Assembly: GCF_027158005.1 (NCBI RefSeq)
Contig: NZ_JAPVLQ010000005.1
Coordinates: forward strand, 186,001 to 250,000
Length of the DNA: 64,000 nucleotides
Reading direction: 5' to 3'
Source: Rhodococcus sp. H36-A4
Lineage (GTDB): Bacteria; Actinomycetota; Actinomycetes; Mycobacteriales; Mycobacteriaceae
Below the pieces are notes generated by a model. It had not been told where the DNA came from, ran no database searches, and saw only the letters and a program-made list of their open reading frames with translations. The number at the start of each line of letters is the position of its first letter. Within the stretch, counting starts at the first letter, position 1. Positions 54,425 through 64,000 of this stretch are shown piece by piece. The translations under genes and the position numbers were made by a program.

Positions 54425-55120
54425 GTGAGTGTGACGTCAAACACCGACGCCCAGGAGGCCACACCGTCGTCTCCTGGGTCGAAGAACAAAGCAAGGCCGG
54501 TCCTGATCGGCGTATCCCTCGTTGCCGTCGCAGCGCTTGTCGCTGCAGTGTGGTTCGGAATTGGCTGGGGTCGAGCTCTCTTCGTCGACAAGCCCATCGC
54601 CGACACCCGTGATTCCGCCCTGACCGGTGCGCAGCAGGTGGCGATCAATCTCAACACCGTCGATGCAGCCAATATCGACCAGTCGTTCGAGGACATGAAG
54701 TCCTCTATCACCGGCGACTCGATGTTGAACGACCTGACTTCCACTCAATCGACAATTTCCGACGAGGTACGCAACTCGGGCGCCAAGGGTTCAGCCGAAC
54801 TGCTGCACGGCACTCTCACCGAACTCAGTGCCGACGAGGGAACCGCAACGGCGCTCGTGGTCATCGCCACGACCACGACCTGGCCGGATCGCCCCGCAGT
54901 CAAAAGCAAGCTGACCTTGCGTCTGTTCATGGAAGACATCGACGGCACGTGGAAGGCCAGCAAGGTCGACCCCGTAGGGACCGGAATCGCCCTCGACAAC
55001 GGTGCTGTCGATCCGAATGCAATCCCGGCGGACCCGAATGCCGTGCCGGTCGATCCAGGTACTGCACCGTCCACAGTCGAAGGTCCCGCGCCAGTACCCG
55101 ACGCGACCGGTGGACCATAA
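54425..55120 (+). CDS. Mce-associated membrane protein 1
   Basis: A 231-residue protein with one membrane helix (about residues 22-45, PVLIGVSLVAVAALVAAVWF) and an outside domain of the Mam/VirB8-like type: VAINLNTVDAANIDQSFEDM, GSAELLHGTLTELSADEGTA and WKASKVDPVG. The C-terminal 40 residues are Pro/Asp/Ala-rich. Such proteins stabilise Mce complexes in mycobacteria (e.g. OmamA; family knowledge). The start may be GTG 54425 or GTG 54431, two codons later. The gene is followed by a second Mam gene after 71 bases. Confidence 0.85.
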   Translation: MSVTSNTDAQEATPSSPGSKNKARPVLIGVSLVAVAALVAAVWFGIGWGRALFVDKPIADTRDSALTGAQQVAINLNTVDAANIDQSFEDMKSSITGDSMLNDLTSTQSTISDEVRNSGAKGSAELLHGTLTELSADEGTATALVVIATTTTWPDRPAVKSKLTLRLFMEDIDGTWKASKVDPVGTGIALDNGAVDPNAIPADPNAVPVDPGTAPSTVEGPAPVPDATGGP

Positions 55121-55191
55121 GTCCATCCCGATGGTTCGTCGAACCACGTATGCGTCGGTCGAAGAACATATCTCACAAGGAGTTGTCCGAA

Positions 55192-55980
55192 GTGCCTCCT
55201 CAGCGCCGGAAAATAGTTCCCCCCAACACCACCAGCAAGGCTCGCAAGAAGGTCGCCGGATCGAACCGACCTCCACACGAAGAACCTGCACAGCTGCAGG
55301 ATTCTGTCGCCCCCGAAGGGTCTCCAGAAGCGGCCGACACGACGTTCCCTGGGAGCACGGTCGAGCCAACCTCACAGTCCAACAGTGCTACAGCGCAAGC
55401 GAAGCCGAGGGTGTCCACTGCGAAGGCCGAGAAAGCAGACACAGCAGAGCCCGTCGAAGCTCCGAAAGCCGGCACTGTCACTGCTTCGAATCGAACGAGC
55501 TGGAAACCGGTCGTTGCGGTCGGCGCTGTCGCCGTCGTCCTGGCGGCCTTTGCAGTGGTTGCGGCGTTTCGGCCTGGCGCAACGATCGACAACCAGGCAT
55601 GGGTAGATCAGGGCGCAACATCGGAGGCCACTCGTGCTGCTACTGATGCCGTCGTAACGTTGTACTCGTACAAGGACACGACCATCGACGAGGATTTCGA
55701 CAAAGCGCGGTCGTACCTGAATCCGCAGATGCTGTCCGATTTCGACAAGGCAGCCGAGACGACCAAGTCGGCGGTTCAGCAGACCCAGACGGCGACAGAG
55801 GCAAGCTTGACCGACATCGGTGTCGCGATCCTCGAGGACGACAAAGCCGAACTGGTGGCGAACCTGAATGTCAGTGCGACGCAGGCCGGTGTCGCGCAGG
55901 GCAATGCCGAAGGACCGATCACCATCAACCTCGAGAAGGTCGACGGGAAGTGGCTGTTGTCGGCGCTGTCAGATAAGTAG
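55192..55980 (+). CDS. Mce-associated membrane protein 2
   Basis: A 262-residue protein with a hydrophilic N-terminal part of about 100 residues (Lys, Glu, Pro, Ala-rich), one membrane helix (WKPVVAVGAVAVVLAAFAVV) and an outside VirB8-like domain: ATDAVVTLYSYKDTTIDEDF, ARSYLNPQMLSDFDKA and EKVDGKWLLSALSDK. It is a paralogue of the previous gene in layout. GTG at 55192 is used because AAGGAG precedes it by 9 bases; TTG at 55183 is in frame and possible. It is the last gene of the Mce group; the 211 bases after it have no gene. Confidence 0.85.
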   Translation: MPPQRRKIVPPNTTSKARKKVAGSNRPPHEEPAQLQDSVAPEGSPEAADTTFPGSTVEPTSQSNSATAQAKPRVSTAKAEKADTAEPVEAPKAGTVTASNRTSWKPVVAVGAVAVVLAAFAVVAAFRPGATIDNQAWVDQGATSEATRAATDAVVTLYSYKDTTIDEDFDKARSYLNPQMLSDFDKAAETTKSAVQQTQTATEASLTDIGVAILEDDKAELVANLNVSATQAGVAQGNAEGPITINLEKVDGKWLLSALSDK

Positions 55981-56191
55981 GGCCGTTCTCGTTTCGCATT
56001 CCATGAGTGGTTGACAGGTGCTGTTTCGTCGGTCGGATGCACCCCTGTGACTGGATTCACGGGCAGGGTGAACACTGTCGGCGGTTAACATCGCGACTGC
56101 GTCCTGCAGTGGGGCGAGCTCTGGTTGCTCGAGGTCGCCGCGGGGGTGCGCGGGCGGCCAGGGGCGGGTTTCGCGAGATGACGGAGCATTC

Positions 56192-58753
56192 ATGACCGAC
56201 ACGACAATTGCACGAGTTTCAACGCAGTCCACCGGGAGAGTCGGATTTTCGGAGCGGGTGAACCCCGAGCTGATGCGGCTGTTGAGCGCCGTCGACCTGG
56301 ACACGGAGTATGTACGGGGCGACGGCACAGTCTTGTTCGACGCCGAAGGTCGAAGCTATCTCGATTTTGCGGGCGCATATGGAGCCCTGCCTTTCGGGCA
56401 CAATCCTCCACGTGTGTGGCAGGCGATGGACGCCGTACGCAACAGTGGTGAGGCCGTCTTCGTGCAACCAGCGGTGCTCTCTGCGGCGGGGGATCTTGCG
56501 TCGAGTTTGGTCGAGGTCGCGCCTGCAGGCTTGGGGCGCGTCACGTTTGTCAACAGTGGCGCTGAGGCGGTGGAGGTCGCCATCAAGATCGCAAGATCAG
56601 CGACAGGGCGACTGGGAGTTCTCAGCACCCACAACAGCTTTCACGGCAAAACTCTCGGCGCACTGTCGGCCACCGGGAATGTCAAGTATCAGGCGGGCTT
56701 CGGCGCTCCGGCCCCCGGGTTTGCCACTATTGCGTTCGGCGACAGTGACGCGCTCGACGCAGCGCTCACCGACAATCCAGATCAGTACGCGGTGTTCATG
56801 GTCGAACCCATTCAGGGGGAGGGTGGGGTGATCACGCCACCGGAGGGATACCTGCGTCGCGTACGTGAAATCTGCTCTGCGCATGGAGTTCTCATGGGAG
56901 TGGACGAAGTGCAGACCGGGCTGGGGCGAACTGGGAGGATGTTCGCCTGCGAGCACGAATCGGTAGTCCCGGACATCTTGACGCTTGCCAAGGCTCTGGG
57001 CGGCGGTGTTCTCCCCAGTGGCGCAGTGCTGTGCAAGCCGGAGTTGGTTGGTGAAAGCTTCTCTCTCCGTCACACTTCGACGTTCGCCGGAAATGCATTG
57101 ACCGCTCGCGTCGGAGTGGCCGTGGTGAATGCATTGATTGCCGACAGTCAAGCGTTGGTCCGAAGAGTCCGTGACTGCGGTGAGGTGTTGAAGCGTGAAT
57201 TGGAAAGGGTCGCACAGAAGTATCCGTCGGTCGTCACCGGTGTTCGTGGGCGTGGACTTCTCCTCGGTGTCGAGCTGACGGGCGACATCAATTTCGTGGG
57301 GGTGCAGTCGCTCCTCGGCTCCATCGCGCATCAGGAGAACCTTGCGGTGATGATCTCCTCCTATCTGTCACGGGTCGAAGGAATACGTCTCGCGCCGACG
57401 CTGTTCGGGGCGCGGGTGCTTCGTGTAGAGCCACCGCTGACGGTGTCCGACTCCGAATGTCGTCAGTTCGTGGCGGCTTTGGATCGTGCCCTCTCCTTCG
57501 TGGCAGAGGGTGATCTGGGCGGCTTGATCGGCCACCTCGTCGGACGGCCGGCCAAAGCGGAGCCGACGGTATATCCGACTGGAGCCCGGCGGATCCCGCA
57601 CCTACCGGCGCAGGAGAGCGACCACCGATTCGGCTTCATCGCGCACCCTCTGAACTTGGAGGTGTTCGGTGCGTTCGACCCGACTCTTGTCGAATTCACA
57701 CATGCGGAGCGAGCGGAACTGTTGAATCGATTCGCCTCGGCAACATCGGAATTGAATCCGTCCCCGTTCGTCATCGGCAGTGGCCGAGTGGTTCCGACAT
57801 CAGGGGCTGCGGCCCACGGGTACCTGATCGGCTTGCCGTATACCTCGGCGGCACTGCTGAAGTTGCCGCCCGAGGTAGCTGTGGCGTCGGTGTCGGCGGC
57901 AGTGGATTTGGCGTTCGACGCGGGAGCCGAAGTTGTGGGTCTGGGTGGGTACTCCTCAGTGGTCACCGCGAACGGTCTGGCGCTCGGTGAGATGTCGGGC
58001 GTCGTGACGACCGGTAACTCGTTCACCGCAGCAGCCAGTATCCGAGCGGTGCGACGTGTGTGCGCTGAGCGTGGGCTCGACCTTGCAGATCTTCGTGTGA
58101 CCATCCTCGGTGCCGCGGGTGCGATCGGTCGGACGATTGCGCGAGCACTGGCGCCCGACGTCGGCACCGTCACTTTGGTGGGCCGTCCCGGTGAACGAGG
58201 ACAGATTGCCCCGAAACTGTGGGATGCCGCAATCGAAATCGCAGCTGCCGCGCGTGGGGGGAGAGGTGCGCTGGCCGATGCGGCTGAGCGGGCAGGGGGC
58301 TCGGTCGACGACTTGATCGGATCGGGGCATCTGGAATTCTTCGACGACCCGGCAGCGGGCGTTGCGCGCGCACATATCGTGATCGCGGCGACCTCGGCCC
58401 CACACGCGTTGATCGAAGCAGCCGACCTGGCTCCGAACGCGATTGTGTGTGACGTCGCTCAGCCGCCGAACATTCCTTACGATGTCGGCCTCGTCCGCCC
58501 CGACGTGACCGTGTTCGACGGTGGGATCGTGCGTCTGCCCGAGGGTTCGGATTTCGGTCTTACTTTCGGCCTCGCACCTGGCCTGACTTACGCATGCTTC
58601 GCCGAGACGATGTTGTTGTCGCTGTCGCGGCAATTCGAACTTCGTAGCCTCGGTACCGCTCTGGACGGTGCGAATGTCGAACGGCTCGGAGAGCTGGCCG
58701 ACCGCTACGGTTTCGAGCTGGCCGAGGCGACCCGCTGGCGCGAGAAGAAGTAG
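56192..58753 (+). CDS. Fusion of class III aminotransferase and acyl-ACP reductase-like domain
   Basis: An 853-residue bifunctional protein. Residues about 20-430 are a class III (fold type I) PLP aminotransferase: VNSGAEAVEVAIKIARSATG, SFHGKTLGALSATGN, GVDEVQTGLGRTGRMFAC, and the PLP lysine K267 in LTLAKALGGGVLP. Residues about 480-853 resemble cyanobacterial acyl-ACP reductase (AAR): FGFIAHPLNL, VVGLGGYSSVV, TTGNSFTAA (606-614), the NADPH motif GAAGAIG (640-646), FDGGIVRLPEG and ACFAETMLL, whose Cys802 matches the acyl-carrying cysteine of AAR. Inferred chemistry: acyl thioester to aldehyde to amine in one protein. The order of reaction and the substrate are unknown. It lies directly after the Mce operon, 211 bases away. 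ATG at 56192. Confidence 0.85.
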   Translation: MTDTTIARVSTQSTGRVGFSERVNPELMRLLSAVDLDTEYVRGDGTVLFDAEGRSYLDFAGAYGALPFGHNPPRVWQAMDAVRNSGEAVFVQPAVLSAAGDLASSLVEVAPAGLGRVTFVNSGAEAVEVAIKIARSATGRLGVLSTHNSFHGKTLGALSATGNVKYQAGFGAPAPGFATIAFGDSDALDAALTDNPDQYAVFMVEPIQGEGGVITPPEGYLRRVREICSAHGVLMGVDEVQTGLGRTGRMFACEHESVVPDILTLAKALGGGVLPSGAVLCKPELVGESFSLRHTSTFAGNALTARVGVAVVNALIADSQALVRRVRDCGEVLKRELERVAQKYPSVVTGVRGRGLLLGVELTGDINFVGVQSLLGSIAHQENLAVMISSYLSRVEGIRLAPTLFGARVLRVEPPLTVSDSECRQFVAALDRALSFVAEGDLGGLIGHLVGRPAKAEPTVYPTGARRIPHLPAQESDHRFGFIAHPLNLEVFGAFDPTLVEFTHAERAELLNRFASATSELNPSPFVIGSGRVVPTSGAAAHGYLIGLPYTSAALLKLPPEVAVASVSAAVDLAFDAGAEVVGLGGYSSVVTANGLALGEMSGVVTTGNSFTAAASIRAVRRVCAERGLDLADLRVTILGAAGAIGRTIARALAPDVGTVTLVGRPGERGQIAPKLWDAAIEIAAAARGGRGALADAAERAGGSVDDLIGSGHLEFFDDPAAGVARAHIVIAATSAPHALIEAADLAPNAIVCDVAQPPNIPYDVGLVRPDVTVFDGGIVRLPEGSDFGLTFGLAPGLTYACFAETMLLSLSRQFELRSLGTALDGANVERLGELADRYGFELAEATRWREKK

Positions 58754-59411
58754 AACGAGCCGGCAACGGTGGTGACGGTTGGGCGTGGTCGGGTGCCTAC
58801 GGCCCGCCCGGCACGTCGCCCGCTCGAGGTGAACAAGCGATATCGACGATCGGAAAGTGAGAGCGGAACAGCGTTCCGATGTCGACAACGAGCGTCTCGG
58901 TCGCATGAATGGCGCACCCAAGTCATCTGATCGTATGAGTTGCCCATTGAAGCGATGGTGGGGTGGGTGCGGGCCTCGGTCAGGCGAAACTCGAGTAGAA
59001 CGCGCATGGAAAGCGCAGGGAATGCGGACTCGCCGCCCGGCCCTCTTGACGCGCGGGCGCGCAGGGTCCAGTCTTGTCGTCAGTAAGCACCCCCGCGGTG
59101 AACGACCGGAGTGTTCGGTCGGAACGCACGGTCTGCGACACGCCGTTCTGAAGGCCTCGCAGGTTCGAATCCCGGGTGCTACTTTTGATGCCCCTGTTGC
59201 GCTGTGCGCACGTATGGGGTACCTTTGGACGTTGCGCTGGGTGCCTCCTGTCCACCTCTCGATTGCTGTGCCGTGAAGTGATTACTTCGTCGGTGTTGTG
59301 ATGGGGATTCGTTCGGGTTGTGACCAGCGAATTCGCCCCACATTAAGCAAGCAGATACAGCGGCGGTCGCACTGCACGAGCGGCCCGCGTGAGGTGCTGG
59401 AAGGACGCATC
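58754..59411 (+). promoter_or_regulatory. Long leader/promoter region of rpoB
   Basis: These 658 bases have no believable gene; an open frame over 58857-59276 has no recognisable features. A good promoter is TTGCGC (59197-59202), 17-base spacer, TACCTT (59220-59225), which would give a leader of about 180 bases before rpoB. A T-arm-like piece GGTTCGAATCCC (59162-59173) is present but no complete tRNA can be folded around it. Confidence 0.55.
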
Positions 59412-62400
59412 TTGGCAGTCTCTAGCCAGACCAAGGCAGTTGTCGGAACACCGGGAGCCCCGAGGAGGGTTTCGTTCGCGAATATTCGCGAACCGTTGGA
59501 GGTACCCGGTCTCCTAGATGTACAGACGGACTCTTTCGAATGGCTGGTAGGTGCGCAAAGTTGGCGCGACCGTGCCGCCGCGCGCGGAGACAGTGGTGTC
59601 TCCGGCGGTCTCGAGGACATCCTGACCGAGCTGTCCCCGATCGAGGACTTCTCGGGCTCTATGTCCCTTTCCTTCTCTGATCCACGGTTCGACGAGGTCA
59701 AGGCCTCGATGGACGAGTGCAAAGACAAGGACATGACGTACGCGGCGCCATTGTTCGTGACGGCCGAGTTCATCAACAACAACACCGGTGAGATCAAGAG
59801 CCAGACGGTCTTCATGGGTGATTTCCCCATGATGACCGGCAAGGGCACGTTCATCATCAACGGCACCGAGCGTGTCGTCGTCTCCCAGCTCGTCCGCTCT
59901 CCAGGCGTCTACTTCGATCATTCGGTCGACAAGACGACGGAGAAGGACCTGCACAGCGTCAAGGTTATTCCTGGTCGCGGTGCCTGGTTGGAGTTCGACG
60001 TCGACAAGCGCGACACCGTAGGTGTTCGTATCGACCGCAAGCGTCGTCAGCCCGTCACGGTGCTGCTGAAGGCTCTCGGCTGGTCCACGGAGCAGATCAC
60101 GGAGCGCTTCGGCTTCTCCGAGATCCTCATGGCCACGCTGGAGAAGGACAACACAGCCGGTACCGACGAGGCGCTTCTCGACATCTACCGCAAGTTGCGT
60201 CCGGGCGAGCCGCCCACGAAGGAGAGCGCGCAGACGCTTCTGGAGAACTTGTTCTTCAAGGACAAGCGCTACGACCTCGCTCGCGTGGGTCGTTACAAGA
60301 TCAACAAGAAGCTCGGCCTCAATGCAGGTCAGCCGATTGTCGCTTCGACGCTCACTGAAGAAGACATCGTCGCCACCATCGAGTACCTCGTGCGTTTGCA
60401 CGCAGGTGACACCTCGATGACGGCGCCGGATGGTGTCGAGGTTCCTGTCGAGGTCGACGATATCGACCACTTCGGTAACCGTCGTCTACGTACCGTCGGT
60501 GAGCTGATTCAGAACCAGATCCGCGTGGGGCTTTCCCGCATGGAGCGCGTCGTTCGCGAACGTATGACGACTCAGGATGTCGAGGCCATCACGCCACAGA
60601 CCCTGATCAACATCCGTCCCGTCGTCGCCGCGATCAAGGAGTTCTTCGGAACCTCCCAGCTGTCGCAGTTCATGGACCAGAACAACCCGCTGTCGGGGCT
60701 GACGCACAAGCGTCGCCTGTCGGCTCTCGGACCGGGTGGTCTCTCCCGTGAGCGCGCCGGCCTCGAGGTTCGTGACGTTCACCCGTCGCACTACGGCCGT
60801 ATGTGCCCCATCGAGACCCCTGAAGGCCCGAACATCGGCCTGATCGGCTCGCTGTCGGTATACGCACGGGTCAACCCGTTCGGCTTCATCGAGACCCCGT
60901 ACCGCAAGGTCGTCGACGGTCAGGTCACCGACGATGTCGATTACCTGACGGCCGATGAAGAGGATCGCCACACGCTCGCACAGGCCAACGCGCCTCTGGA
61001 CGACAGCGACCATTTCGTCGAGGACAAGATTCTTGTTCGCCGTAAGGGTGGCGAGGTCGAGTTCGTGTCGTCCTCGGACATCGACTACATGGACGTTTCA
61101 CCGCGCCAGATGGTCTCGGTCGCAACCGCGATGATTCCGTTCCTCGAGCACGACGACGCAAACCGTGCCCTGATGGGTGCGAACATGCAGCGTCAGGCCG
61201 TTCCGCTGGTACGCAGCGAATCGCCGATCGTCGGTACCGGCATGGAACTGCGCGCCGCAGTCGATGCAGGTGACGTCGTGATCAGCGAAATGACCGGTGT
61301 TGTCGAAGAGGTCTCGGCCGACTACGTCACGGTCATGGCCGACGACGGTAGCCGCAAGACCTACCGGATGCGTAAGTTTGCGCGTTCCAACCAGGGCACA
61401 TGTGCCAACCAGCGTCCGATCGTGGACGAGGGTCAGCGCGTCGAGTCCGGCCAGGTCCTCGCCGACGGCCCATGCACCGAAGACGGTGAAATGGCGCTCG
61501 GTAAGAACCTGCTCGTGGCGATCATGCCGTGGGAAGGCCACAACTACGAGGACGCGATCATCCTTTCGCAGCGTCTCGTGGAAGAGGACGTTCTCACCTC
61601 GATCCACATCGAGGAGCACGAGATCGATGCTCGCGACACCAAGCTCGGTGCCGAGGAGATCACTCGTGACATTCCGAACGTCTCCGACGAGGTCCTCGCT
61701 GACCTCGACGAGCGCGGCATCATCCGTATCGGTGCCGAGGTTCGTGACGGCGACGTGCTGGTCGGAAAGGTCACGCCGAAGGGCGAGACCGAGCTGACCC
61801 CGGAAGAGCGTCTCCTGCGTGCCATCTTCGGTGAGAAGGCTCGCGAGGTTCGCGATACTTCCCTCAAGGTTCCGCACGGCGAGAACGGAAAGGTCATCGG
61901 CATTCGCGTGTTCTCACGCGACGACGATGACGATCTGCCTCCCGGCGTCAACGAGTTGGTCCGGGTCTACGTCGCCCAGAAGCGCAAGATTCAGGACGGC
62001 GACAAGCTCGCAGGCCGCCACGGTAACAAGGGCGTCATCGGCAAGATCCTCCCGCAGGAGGACATGCCGTTCCTCTCCGACGGCACCCCGATCGACATTA
62101 TTCTCAACACCCACGGCGTTCCGCGTCGTATGAACATCGGTCAGATCTTGGAGACCCACCTCGGGTGGATCGGCAAGACCGGCTGGAACGTTCAAGTGGC
62201 CACGGACGGCACCCGGCCCGATTGGGCCGAGCGTCTTCCGGAGGAGATGCTCTCGGCACCTGCGGACAGCAATATCGCTACCCCGGTGTTCGACGGCGCC
62301 AAGGAGAATCAGCTGACCGGCCTGCTGGCCAGCACGATTCCCAACCGTGACGGCGAGCAGATGGTCGGATCCGACGGAAAGGCCACCTTGTTCGACGGCC

Positions 62401-62900
62401 GTTCCGGCGAGCCGTTCCCATACCCGGTGTCCGTGGGCTACATGTACATCATCAAGCTGCACCACTTGGTCGACGACAAGATCCACGCTCGTTCGACCGG
62501 GCCGTACTCGATGATCACGCAGCAGCCCCTCGGCGGTAAAGCGCAGTTCGGTGGACAGCGCTTCGGTGAGATGGAGTGCTGGGCCATGCAGGCTTACGGC
62601 GCTGCGTACACGCTGCAGGAGCTTCTCACCATCAAGTCGGACGACGTTGTCGGCCGCGTGAAGGTGTACGAAGCAATCGTCAAGGGCGAGAACATTCCCG
62701 AGCCCGGTATCCCCGAGTCCTTCAAGGTGCTCCTCAAGGAGCTCCAGTCACTGTGCCTCAACGTGGAGGTGCTGTCCTCGGACGGCGCTGCTATCACGAT
62801 GGCCGACGGTGACGACGAGGACCTCGAGCGTGCCGCAGCCAACCTGGGAATCAACCTCTCCCGCAACGAAGCTGCAACGGTCGACGACCTCGCTCAGTAG
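59412..62900 (+). CDS. rpoB: RNA polymerase beta subunit
   Basis: The 1162-residue beta subunit of RNA polymerase. The start is TTG at 59412 ([17 protein letters not shown]), preceded by GGAAGGA; this matches the TTG start in M. tuberculosis. GTG at 59394 is an alternative. Then [20 protein letters not shown] and [12 protein letters not shown] follow as usual. The rifampicin-binding region has [20 protein letters not shown] followed by [20 protein letters not shown], all wild-type, so rifampicin sensitivity is expected at this site. Near the end are [20 protein letters not shown] and [19 protein letters not shown]. It is followed by a strong hairpin and rpoC. Confidence 0.97.
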   Translation: MAVSSQTKAVVGTPGAPRRVSFANIREPLEVPGLLDVQTDSFEWLVGAQSWRDRAAARGDSGVSGGLEDILTELSPIEDFSGSMSLSFSDPRFDEVKASMDECKDKDMTYAAPLFVTAEFINNNTGEIKSQTVFMGDFPMMTGKGTFIINGTERVVVSQLVRSPGVYFDHSVDKTTEKDLHSVKVIPGRGAWLEFDVDKRDTVGVRIDRKRRQPVTVLLKALGWSTEQITERFGFSEILMATLEKDNTAGTDEALLDIYRKLRPGEPPTKESAQTLLENLFFKDKRYDLARVGRYKINKKLGLNAGQPIVASTLTEEDIVATIEYLVRLHAGDTSMTAPDGVEVPVEVDDIDHFGNRRLRTVGELIQNQIRVGLSRMERVVRERMTTQDVEAITPQTLINIRPVVAAIKEFFGTSQLSQFMDQNNPLSGLTHKRRLSALGPGGLSRERAGLEVRDVHPSHYGRMCPIETPEGPNIGLIGSLSVYARVNPFGFIETPYRKVVDGQVTDDVDYLTADEEDRHTLAQANAPLDDSDHFVEDKILVRRKGGEVEFVSSSDIDYMDVSPRQMVSVATAMIPFLEHDDANRALMGANMQRQAVPLVRSESPIVGTGMELRAAVDAGDVVISEMTGVVEEVSADYVTVMADDGSRKTYRMRKFARSNQGTCANQRPIVDEGQRVESGQVLADGPCTEDGEMALGKNLLVAIMPWEGHNYEDAIILSQRLVEEDVLTSIHIEEHEIDARDTKLGAEEITRDIPNVSDEVLADLDERGIIRIGAEVRDGDVLVGKVTPKGETELTPEERLLRAIFGEKAREVRDTSLKVPHGENGKVIGIRVFSRDDDDDLPPGVNELVRVYVAQKRKIQDGDKLAGRHGNKGVIGKILPQEDMPFLSDGTPIDIILNTHGVPRRMNIGQILETHLGWIGKTGWNVQVATDGTRPDWAERLPEEMLSAPADSNIATPVFDGAKENQLTGLLASTIPNRDGEQMVGSDGKATLFDGRSGEPFPYPVSVGYMYIIKLHHLVDDKIHARSTGPYSMITQQPLGGKAQFGGQRFGEMECWAMQAYGAAYTLQELLTIKSDDVVGRVKVYEAIVKGENIPEPGIPESFKVLLKELQSLCLNVEVLSSDGAAITMADGDDEDLERAAANLGINLSRNEAATVDDLAQ

Positions 62901-62909
62901 TTCTACGGT

Positions 62910-64000
<1,091 letters not shown>

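Noticed and set aside
59150..59195. tRNA-like T-arm (GGTTCGAATCCC) followed by GGGTGCTAC upstream of rpoB
   Set aside because: A partial complement AGTAAGCACCC is found upstream, but no proper anticodon arm, and the T-stem does not pair. At most a decayed tRNA fragment.
58857..59276. Possible 139-residue gene upstream of rpoB
   Set aside because: No domain, poor ribosome site and unusual composition (many Arg, Trp and Cys); it covers the likely rpoB promoter.

Overview
The window is high-GC actinobacterial DNA from a mycolic-acid-producing organism, most likely Rhodococcus or a close relative. Gene order follows two blocks known from Mycobacterium tuberculosis. One is the menaquinone block (menA, menE, DUF3349, pitA, menB, menC, menD, mgtA, menG, menJ, grcC, htpX, yajQ). 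The other is the ribosomal and RNA-polymerase block (tRNA-Tyr/Thr/Met, rpmG, hadA, hadB, tRNA-Trp, secE, nusG, rplK, rplA, rplJ, rplL, mceG, rpoB, rpoC). The comparison with M. tuberculosis is from memory; no database search was possible.

Layout. 1-3052: the start of pepN (aminopeptidase N), a small membrane protein, menA and an unusual membrane-anchored Hsp70-like protein. 3221-10534: an accessory catabolic island with SnoaL/KSI-like proteins, an SDR, an HsaA-like flavin monooxygenase, an HsaC-like extradiol dioxygenase, an IclR regulator, a KshA-like Rieske oxygenase and a small cysteine-containing protein; it looks like a partial second steroid-type pathway. 10634-15406: a DUF1707 protein, a PIG-L deacetylase, menE, two tandem DUF3349 genes, a small membrane protein and pitA. 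15586-20327: an unknown protein, a GAF-EAL protein, a VOC protein, an unknown protein and a membrane GGDEF protein, which together form a possible cyclic-di-GMP island inside the men block. 20347-33789: menB, a hotdog thioesterase (candidate DHNA-CoA thioesterase), menC, a 32-bp tandem repeat, DUF2252 and flavin reductase genes, menD, mgtA, menG, menJ, grcC and htpX. These supply most of the pathway to a partly saturated menaquinone.

33855-43875: yajQ, four tRNAs, L33, the FAS-II dehydratase genes hadA and hadB (no hadC), secE, nusG and the L11/L1 and L10/L12 ribosomal genes. Two hydrolase genes lie between the ribosomal pairs on the opposite strand. 44198-55980: a complete Mce lipid importer with its ATPase mceG, two permeases, six Mce proteins and two Mce-associated membrane proteins, mostly with overlapping stop/start codons. 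56192-58753: an 853-residue fusion of a class III aminotransferase with a domain resembling cyanobacterial acyl-ACP reductase, a possible one-chain route from acyl thioester through aldehyde to amine and the most novel object in the window. 59412-64000: rpoB with a wild-type rifampicin region, and the start of rpoC.

No CRISPR array, rRNA, insertion sequence or prophage was seen.
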